Origin: an uncultured Pseudomonas sp.
Lineage (GTDB): Bacteria; Pseudomonadota; Gammaproteobacteria; Pseudomonadales; Pseudomonadaceae
Length of the DNA: 10,597 bases
NCBI GenBank assembly: GCA_946886875.1
Contig: CAMPJN010000103.1
Span: 1-10,597, forward strand
Reading direction: 5' to 3'
The notes below the pieces were generated by a model. That model saw only the letters and a program-made list of their open reading frames with translations. It made no database searches and was not told the origin of the DNA. Positions 1 through 4,747 of the stretch are shown one piece after another. The position numbers and the translations under genes were made by a program. Every line of letters begins with the position of its first letter. Positions within the stretch are counted from its first letter, which is position 1.

Positions 1-857
1 ATATTTACTGCGGGTTTCCAGCCAGTTTCTCTTTGCAGCTTGTCGGAACTGCCCACCACCCGACGTTGCTCGGCCCTGCGCATGCGACCGGGATCCTGCA
101 CCAGCTCGACATCCACTTCGGCCAGGCCGGCCATCTCGACGATCAACTCGCGGACGCGACGCTCGCGTCCGGAACACACGTTGTAAACCTCGCCGTTTCG
201 GCCTTTTTGCAACAACAGCAAATACGCCGCGAGCACATCCTGCACATCGAGGAAATCGCGGCTCACATCGATATCGCCCACTTCCAGACGCGGCGCTTGC
301 AGACCGCGACTCACCCGTACTATCTGCCTGGCCATGTTCGACACCACGAACGATTCGCCCTGACCGGCACCGATGTGGTTGAACGAACGGGCGATGACGA
401 TGCGCCAGGGTTCGATATAGCTCCACTGCCGGCACAGCAGCTCGGTGGCGGCTTTGCTCACGGCGTAGGGGTTGCGCGGCTGCGGCGCCCGCTCCTCGTT
501 GATCGGCAGGGCATCCTCGGCGACCTGGCCGTAGACATCGCCCGAACTGACGTAGAGGAAGGTGCCGGCAAAACCCCTGCGCTTGAGCGCCTGCAATAGA
601 TTCAGCGTGCCGATCAGGTTGACCTGCAGGGTGCGCGCGGGATCGCGAAATGCTTCCGGAATGAAGGTTTGCCCAGCCAGATGAATGACCGCGTCCGGAC
701 ACTGCGGTCGAAGCATCGAATCCAGGCTATCGGCCTGCAACAAATCGGCGCGGCCAGGCTGGAGCAGGTGCCAGTCCCTTTGCTCGCGTTGCGCCAGAAA
801 TGTCTGCAAATGACGGCCGACAAAACCACCAAGCCCGGTGACCAAGAGTTGCTTCAT
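1..857 (-). CDS. rmd: GDP-4-dehydro-6-deoxy-D-mannose reductase (GDP-D-rhamnose synthase), C-terminus cut by window edge
   Basis: Extended short-chain dehydrogenase/epimerase that reduces GDP-4-keto-6-deoxy-D-mannose to GDP-D-rhamnose in the cytoplasm, the sugar donor for D-rhamnan O-antigen. I translated the minus strand from the ATG at 857-855, which follows a GGAG ribosome site (865-868) at 7-base spacing, and read 285 residues without a stop to the window edge. Visible parts are the N-terminal Rossmann motif TGLGGFVG (about 7-14), VNLIGTLNLL (79-88), the catalytic SSGDVYG (104-110) and YAVSK (131-135), RSFNHIGAGQ (157-166) and DVSRDFLDVQD (197-207). The C-terminal RMRRAEQRRVVGSSDKL (about 258-274) is characteristic of the Rmd/Gmd branch. 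Family members are about 300 residues, so roughly 15-20 residues are missing. It lies 69 bases downstream of the PAP2-like gene on the same strand. gmd would be expected further left, but that is outside the window. Other NDP-hexose epimerases are the alternative, made less likely by the C-terminal motif. Confidence 0.88.
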   Translation of the reverse strand, partial: MKQLLVTGLGGFVGRHLQTFLAQREQRDWHLLQPGRADLLQADSLDSMLRPQCPDAVIHLAGQTFIPEAFRDPARTLQVNLIGTLNLLQALKRRGFAGTFLYVSSGDVYGQVAEDALPINEERAPQPRNPYAVSKAATELLCRQWSYIEPWRIVIARSFNHIGAGQGESFVVSNMARQIVRVSRGLQAPRLEVGDIDVSRDFLDVQDVLAAYLLLLQKGRNGEVYNVCSGRERRVRELIVEMAGLAEVDVELVQDPGRMRRAEQRRVVGSSDKLQRETGWKPAVN

Positions 858-926
858 CGCGAATCTCCATCCTCGCAAGGTTCGTCGGCATGCCAACGCT
901 ATGAGCCGAGGCGGGTCGGAAAAGTT

Positions 927-1337
927 TCAGAGCATGTAATTCAATGCCCAAGCGGTCGCCCCGCCGACCACCACGCCAGCGAACAGTTCGAGGGGGGTAT
1001 GCCCCATTCGCTCCCGCAATTTGGCGCCGTTGTCATCCGCAGCGAGGCGATTGAGTGCTTCGGCTTGGCGCCCTATTTGGCGGCGCAGGCTGCTGGCATC
1101 CAGCATGACAATAAAGGCCAGGCTCAAAGCGACGCCGAACGCCGGGTCCTCGATGCCCTGCTTGAGCGCTATCAGGCAGGCCATGCTGCTGACAATTGCG
1201 CTGTGATTGCTGGGCAATCCTCCATAGCCGATCAAATCGAAGGCCAGGCGTCGGCTGCGCATGCAGTTGACGAGAAATTTGCAGCTACCGGCGACCAGCC
1301 AGGCAGCAAAAGGCGTCAGCAGGTATGAAACGTCCAT
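927..1337 (-). CDS. Divergent PAP2 family (YuiD/DUF212) membrane protein, candidate phosphatase of the arabinose-lipid pathway
   Basis: A small 136-residue membrane protein of the YuiD-like 'divergent PAP2' family. Diagnostic blocks are GYGGLPSNHSAIVSS (37-51), the MLDASSLRRQIGRQAEALN stretch (78-96) and GHTPLELFAGVVVG (112-125). Hydrophobic segments lie near residues 4-24, 45-60, 66-80 and 116-134. The start at 1337 is supported by AGGGG (1344-1348) six bases upstream and by a gap of only 15 bases after the UbiA stop, so the two are almost certainly co-transcribed. In mycobacteria a different PAP2-type protein (Rv3807c) sits beside the UbiA enzyme and is proposed to remove the 5-phosphate from decaprenylphosphoryl-phosphoribose. 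By position, this protein is inferred to do that step here. The family's own activity is poorly characterised, so the family call is strong but the substrate is a guess from context. Confidence 0.85.
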   Translation of the reverse strand: MDVSYLLTPFAAWLVAGSCKFLVNCMRSRRLAFDLIGYGGLPSNHSAIVSSMACLIALKQGIEDPAFGVALSLAFIVMLDASSLRRQIGRQAEALNRLAADDNGAKLRERMGHTPLELFAGVVVGGATAWALNYML

Positions 1338-1352
1338 GGCGTGCCCCTAGGT

Positions 1353-2231
1353 CTAATTCGGCCAGATCGATAGGGCACAGGCCACAACCCAGAGCACGGA
1401 TGTCAGCATCAACTGCCAGTCGGTCAAAAGCGCATCGGTCGGCGACTCGCCGCCCCCTTTAGCCTCGACGACGAACCAGTAGCGAAACAGGCCGTACAAC
1501 ACCAGAGGAATGCTGATGACCATTTCCGGACGGGAGGTAATCACGAACAGGCTGTAGAAGAGCAACGCACCTGTCGCCGCCATTTCAGCATAGCGATCGA
1601 CCAATCCCGCGGTGTAGAAACGCAATACCCCACGGCTCACGCTGCCGTTGTGGACGAGTTCCTGCCGGCGCTTCACCGCGGCCAAATACAAGGCCAGGCA
1701 CAGGGTGGTCACGAACATCCAGGAGGATACGGGGAGCGCCAAAGCCATGGCGCCGGCGTAGACACGCAAGACGAAGCCACTGGCAACGGTGAAGATATCT
1801 ATCACCGGTTTGTGCTTGAGCACGAAGCTGTAGGCCAGATTCACCAGCAGATAAACCCCGATCACCAGGACCACCGCCGGCATGAAGAACCAGGCCACTA
1901 GCAATACCGAATAGAGCGCCAGCAATTGCAGCAGGGCCACGGAAACGGGTACGGCACCGGAAGCCAATGGTCGCGTATGCGACTTTTTCGGGTGGCGGCG
2001 ATCATGCTCGATGTCTTGCAAATCGTTGACGATATACACCGCCGACGAACCAAGACAAAACAGCACGGTCGCAAGAAGTACCTTTTCCACGGCCAGCGGG
2101 TTGAGAAACTCACCCGCGAAGAGCAACGGGCCTAAAACGAACGAATTTTTCACCCATTGACGCGGACGCATCAGGGCAATCATTCCTTTTAGTAGTTCCA
2201 GAGAGGAGCGCAGCTGTACGGTTGCATGCAT
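1353..2231 (-). CDS. UbiA-superfamily polyprenyl-phosphate phosphoribosyltransferase (DPPR synthase-like)
   Basis: Integral membrane prenyltransferase-fold enzyme of 292 residues, the usual size for decaprenyl-phosphate phosphoribosyltransferases (Rv3806c type). It is predicted to transfer 5-phosphoribose from PRPP to a polyprenyl phosphate (undecaprenyl phosphate is likely here), the first committed step to lipid-linked D-arabinofuranose. The N-terminal MRPRQWVKN (21-29) is typical of this subgroup. The first aspartate-rich site is NDLQDIEHDRRHPKK (69-83) followed by RPLASG. The second conserved region is YSFVLKHKPVIDIF (134-147) with the downstream LRVYAG. The C-terminal segment GGGESPTDALLTD (259-271) also fits DPPR synthases rather than UbiA/MenA quinone enzymes. 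About eight to nine hydrophobic segments are visible. The ATG at 2231 has AAAGG eight bases upstream. The gene diverges from the GtrA gene across 30 bases and reads into the PAP2-like gene. The family is clear; the exact lipid is inferred. Confidence 0.9.
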   Translation of the reverse strand: MHATVQLRSSLELLKGMIALMRPRQWVKNSFVLGPLLFAGEFLNPLAVEKVLLATVLFCLGSSAVYIVNDLQDIEHDRRHPKKSHTRPLASGAVPVSVALLQLLALYSVLLVAWFFMPAVVLVIGVYLLVNLAYSFVLKHKPVIDIFTVASGFVLRVYAGAMALALPVSSWMFVTTLCLALYLAAVKRRQELVHNGSVSRGVLRFYTAGLVDRYAEMAATGALLFYSLFVITSRPEMVISIPLVLYGLFRYWFVVEAKGGGESPTDALLTDWQLMLTSVLWVVACALSIWPN

Positions 2232-2261
2232 GTCGTTGGCCTTTCATCAATACGGAATCCT
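2232..2261. promoter_or_regulatory. Very short divergent start region between the UbiA-like and GtrA-like genes
   Basis: Only 30 bases separate the UbiA start codon (2231, minus) from the preferred GtrA start codon (2262, plus). Both ribosome sites lie within it: AAAGG for the minus gene (complement of cctttc, about 2240-2245) and GGA for the plus gene (2254-2256). There is no room for two promoters, so at least one, and probably both, must sit inside the opposite gene's 5' coding region. I found no convincing -35/-10 pair. The best hexamer on the plus strand is TTGACG at 2157-2162, with only a poor -10 after it. Confidence 0.35.
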
Positions 2262-2663
2262 ATGAAAGCGGCCACTAACTATGCACTTTTGGCGATGATC
2301 GCCACTTTTTGCAACATCGGCACACAAGATATCGTGAGTCGTAATTATTGGGGTCCCTATAGCCTTTCCTTTTCGATTTTGCTCGGTACCGCTGTCGGGC
2401 TGATCGTCAAGTACGTGTTGGATAAGCACTTTATCTTCAAGTTCAAAGCCAAGAATATCGCCCATGACGGTAGAACCTTTTTGTTCTATGTCCTTACGGG
2501 TGTGGTTACTACCGTGATTTTCTGGGGTTTCGAACTGACGTTCTTCTATCTTTTCGACACTGATGCGATGCGTTACCTGGGCGCTATCATCGGCCTGGCG
2601 ATTGGTTATGCGATCAAGTATGCGTTGGACAAGCGCCTTGTCTTCAATGCGAGGCCTGCCTGA
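2262..2663 (+). CDS. GtrA-family small membrane protein, candidate lipid-linked sugar flippase/accessory
   Basis: A 133-residue protein with four hydrophobic segments (about 5-22, 36-53, 73-98 and 105-121), the architecture of the GtrA/DPMS1 family (Pfam GtrA). Members are implicated in flipping polyprenyl-linked sugars, or as accessories to them. The mycobacterial Rv3789 has the same position upstream of dprE1. The two halves repeat a motif: VKYVLDKHFIF (49-59) after the second segment and IKYALDKRLVF (118-128) after the fourth. I chose the ATG at 2262 because the product then begins MKAATNYALLAMIAT, like family members, and GGA lies just upstream. An in-frame ATG at 2226 would add 12 residues and overlap the UbiA start. 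The stop overlaps the next start as TGATG, indicating translational coupling with the DprE1-like gene. Base composition is low for the window, about 45-50% GC in the three 60-base lines counted. Flippase activity in this family is still debated. Confidence 0.85.
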   Translation: MKAATNYALLAMIATFCNIGTQDIVSRNYWGPYSLSFSILLGTAVGLIVKYVLDKHFIFKFKAKNIAHDGRTFLFYVLTGVVTTVIFWGFELTFFYLFDTDAMRYLGAIIGLAIGYAIKYALDKRLVFNARPA

Positions 2664-3964
2664 TGCGGCTGCACGGTTGGGGCCGCTATCCGCAGGTCGA
2701 GGCGCAGCTGCTCGACCCGCTGACAGTCACTGCCAGCCGTTCATTGATCGGCAAGCGGCAATCTTTGCTTGGCCGTGGCATGGGCCGTAGTTACGGCGAT
2801 AGCGCCCTGCATGACTGCGTACTGAATACCCGCCATTTGCAACACCTGCTGGCGTTCGATGCGACAAAGGGCTCTTTGCGCTGCCAAGCCGGCGCCACCC
2901 TCGATCAGCTACTGGATTTTCTGCTGCCGCGCGGCTGGTTCCTCCCGGTAACGCCGGGCACCCGCTTCGTCACGGTCGGCGGCGCTGTAGCCAGCGATGT
3001 GCATGGCAAGAATCATCACCTGCATGGCTGTTTCAGCGAATACGTCGACGAACTGCTGCTCGGTTTGGCCGATGGCAGCCTGCTGACCTGCTCGCGCAGC
3101 GAGCACGCCGAACTGTTCCATGCCACTTGCGGCGGTATGGGGCTGACCGGGCTGATTCTCGAGGTAGGATTTCGCTTGATGCCGATTCGCAGCGCCTACA
3201 TCAACCAGACCACCTTCAAAGCCGCCAACCTGGACGAAGCGCTGCAACAGTTCGAAGCGCAACGGCACAAGACCTACTCCGTTGCCTGGATCGATTGCCT
3301 GGCCAGCGGCGCCGATCTGGGGCGTTCATTGCTGATGGTCGGCGAGCATGCGGTAGGCGGCCCATTGCATTTACCGCGCAAGCGCCGCTTCAGCGTCCCC
3401 CTGGATATGCCCGCCGCCCTGCTCAATCAAACCTCGATGCAGGCGTTCAACAACCTGTATTACCAGCGCGTGCGCCAAACTAAATCCAAACAGCGGATCG
3501 ACTACCAGCGCTTCTTTTACCCGCTGGACGGCATCGGGGAGTGGAACCGCCTGTATGGCAAACAGGGTTTTTTGCAGTACCAGTTCGTGATCCCCAAAGC
3601 CGCGGGCTTGCAAGGCATGCACTCAATCCTCAGCCGCATCGCCAGCTCTCGCCGCGGCTCCTTTCTCGCCGTGCTCAAGGTCTTTGGTAAGCAGAACCAG
3701 AATCCGCTGTCGTTCCCCCTGGAAGGCTACACCCTGGCCCTGGACTTCAAGTACGACAGCGGCTTACTGCCTCTACTCGACGAGCTGGATGCCCGCGTGC
3801 TGGAGCAAGGCGGACGCATCTATCTGACCAAGGATGCGCGCATGAGCGAACAGACCTTCAAAAGCAGCTACCCCGGCTGGGAACAGCTGCAAGCGGTCCG
3901 CGCGCGCTATGGCGCGCAAGGCAAATTCATTTCCCGACAAGCACAACGCCTGGGGCTGGAATAA
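2663..3964 (+). CDS. DprE1-type FAD-dependent polyprenylphosphoryl-beta-D-ribose 2-oxidase
   Basis: A 433-residue FAD oxidoreductase of the VAO/GlcD-like fold, closely resembling mycobacterial DprE1 along its length. It is predicted to oxidise polyprenyl-phosphoryl-ribose to the 2-keto intermediate. FAD-domain motifs are GRGMGRSYGDSAL (37-49), AGATLDQLL (76-84), PVTPGTRFVTVGGAVASDVH (95-114) with GKNHH (115-119), and GGMGLTGLI (157-165). The substrate domain has YSVAWID (205-211), FFYPLDGIGEWNRLYG (284-299), FLQYQFVIP (303-311), PLSFPLEGYTLALDF (348-362) and GGRIYLTKDAR (383-393). Lys390 aligns with catalytic Lys418 of the M. tuberculosis enzyme. The residue aligning with Cys387, the benzothiazinone target, is Ala359 (codon 3737-3739). 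The gap between these two sites, 31 residues, is the same in both proteins. The start overlaps the GtrA stop by one base and has GAGG (2651-2654) eight bases upstream. The DprE2-like partner follows after three bases. Confidence 0.93.
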   Translation: MRLHGWGRYPQVEAQLLDPLTVTASRSLIGKRQSLLGRGMGRSYGDSALHDCVLNTRHLQHLLAFDATKGSLRCQAGATLDQLLDFLLPRGWFLPVTPGTRFVTVGGAVASDVHGKNHHLHGCFSEYVDELLLGLADGSLLTCSRSEHAELFHATCGGMGLTGLILEVGFRLMPIRSAYINQTTFKAANLDEALQQFEAQRHKTYSVAWIDCLASGADLGRSLLMVGEHAVGGPLHLPRKRRFSVPLDMPAALLNQTSMQAFNNLYYQRVRQTKSKQRIDYQRFFYPLDGIGEWNRLYGKQGFLQYQFVIPKAAGLQGMHSILSRIASSRRGSFLAVLKVFGKQNQNPLSFPLEGYTLALDFKYDSGLLPLLDELDARVLEQGGRIYLTKDARMSEQTFKSSYPGWEQLQAVRARYGAQGKFISRQAQRLGLE

Positions 3965-3967
3965 TCC

Positions 3968-4705
3968 ATGGAAAAAATACTCATCATCGGCGCCACCTCG
4001 GCGATTGCCGAAGCCACCGCCCGGCGCTTCGCCAGCCAAGGCGCCAGCCTCTATCTGCTGGCGCGCAACCAGGAACGTCTGGCTACCCTGGCCAGCGACC
4101 TGAACATTCGCGGCGCCCATCAGGTCGGCTATGGCGCCTTCGATGCAACGGCGTTTGAACGCCATAAACCCCTGCTGGATGAAATCATTGCGGAGCTGGG
4201 CGGCCTGGACACCGTGCTTATCGCCTACGGCACCCTGAGCGACCAGAAAGCCTGCGAGAACAGCGTGGAGTTGACTCTGCAGGAATTGACCACCAATGCC
4301 CTGAGCATCATCGCCCTGCTAACGCTGCTGGCGCCGCACTTCGAGGCCCAGCGTGAAGGCTGCATCGCGGTGATCAGCTCGGTGGCGGGTGACCGTGGCC
4401 GCCAGTCGAACTATGTCTACGGCACCGCCAAGGGTGCTCTGGGCATCTTCCTGCAAGGACTGCGCAATCGCCTGCATAAGAGCGGCGTACAGGTACTGAC
4501 CATCAAGCCCGGCTTCGTCGACACCCCGATGACCGCGGACCTGCCCAAGGGCCCGCTATGGGCCAGCGCGGAAAAGGTCGCCATGGATATCGACAAGGCC
4601 ATCCTTAAGAAACGCGATGTGCTCTACACGCCTTCGTTCTGGTTGCCGATCATGGCGATCATAAAAACCACGCCGGAGTTCTTGTTCAAACGGCTTTCGC
4701 TTTAA
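3968..4705 (+). CDS. DprE2-type short-chain dehydrogenase (2-keto-ribose to arabinose reductase of the polyprenyl-phosphoryl sugar)
   Basis: A classical-size SDR of 245 residues, predicted to reduce the 2-keto intermediate made by the preceding DprE1-like enzyme, giving polyprenyl-phosphoryl-beta-D-arabinofuranose with NAD(P)H. The cofactor loop is GATSAIAEATARRFA (8-22), where the usual second and third glycines are replaced, as is common in the DprE2/YdfG-like group. LLARNQERL (30-38) suggests an arginine that could favour NADPH. Catalytic residues are Asn110, Ser138 in VISSVAGDRG and Tyr151-x3-Lys155 in YVYGTAKGAL, followed by KPGFVDTPMT (180-189). The C-terminus (PSFWLPIMAIIKTTPEFLFKR, about 222-242) is hydrophobic and may touch the membrane, fitting a lipid substrate. 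The start at 3968 follows the DprE1 stop by three bases, with GGA upstream. SDR is certain from motifs; the specific step comes from gene order, which matches dprE1-dprE2 of actinobacteria. Confidence 0.88.
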   Translation: MEKILIIGATSAIAEATARRFASQGASLYLLARNQERLATLASDLNIRGAHQVGYGAFDATAFERHKPLLDEIIAELGGLDTVLIAYGTLSDQKACENSVELTLQELTTNALSIIALLTLLAPHFEAQREGCIAVISSVAGDRGRQSNYVYGTAKGALGIFLQGLRNRLHKSGVQVLTIKPGFVDTPMTADLPKGPLWASAEKVAMDIDKAILKKRDVLYTPSFWLPIMAIIKTTPEFLFKRLSL

Positions 4706-4747
4706 ACCTCACGCTCGTCCGATGCAGTCACCAGGAGAAAACCCCGC

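Noticed and set aside
33..599. Plus-strand 188-codon frame inside rmd
   Set aside because: Antisense shadow; the minus strand reads through as a full Rmd-type protein with Rossmann, YxxxK and C-terminal motifs.
886..899. Palindrome around ggcatgcc between the PAP2-like gene and rmd
   Set aside because: Arms are short and leave almost no loop, no T-run follows and no known operator is matched, so neither terminator nor operator is supported.
2157..2185. Possible promoter TTGACG with a -10 near 2180 for the GtrA operon
   Set aside because: The -10 candidate (TCATTC) is too poor, and the site lies inside the UbiA coding region; not enough to call.
2291..2303. Inverted repeat ggcgatgatcgcc near the GtrA start, possible operator
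   Set aside because: It encodes ordinary hydrophobic residues of the first membrane segment and is short; likely chance.
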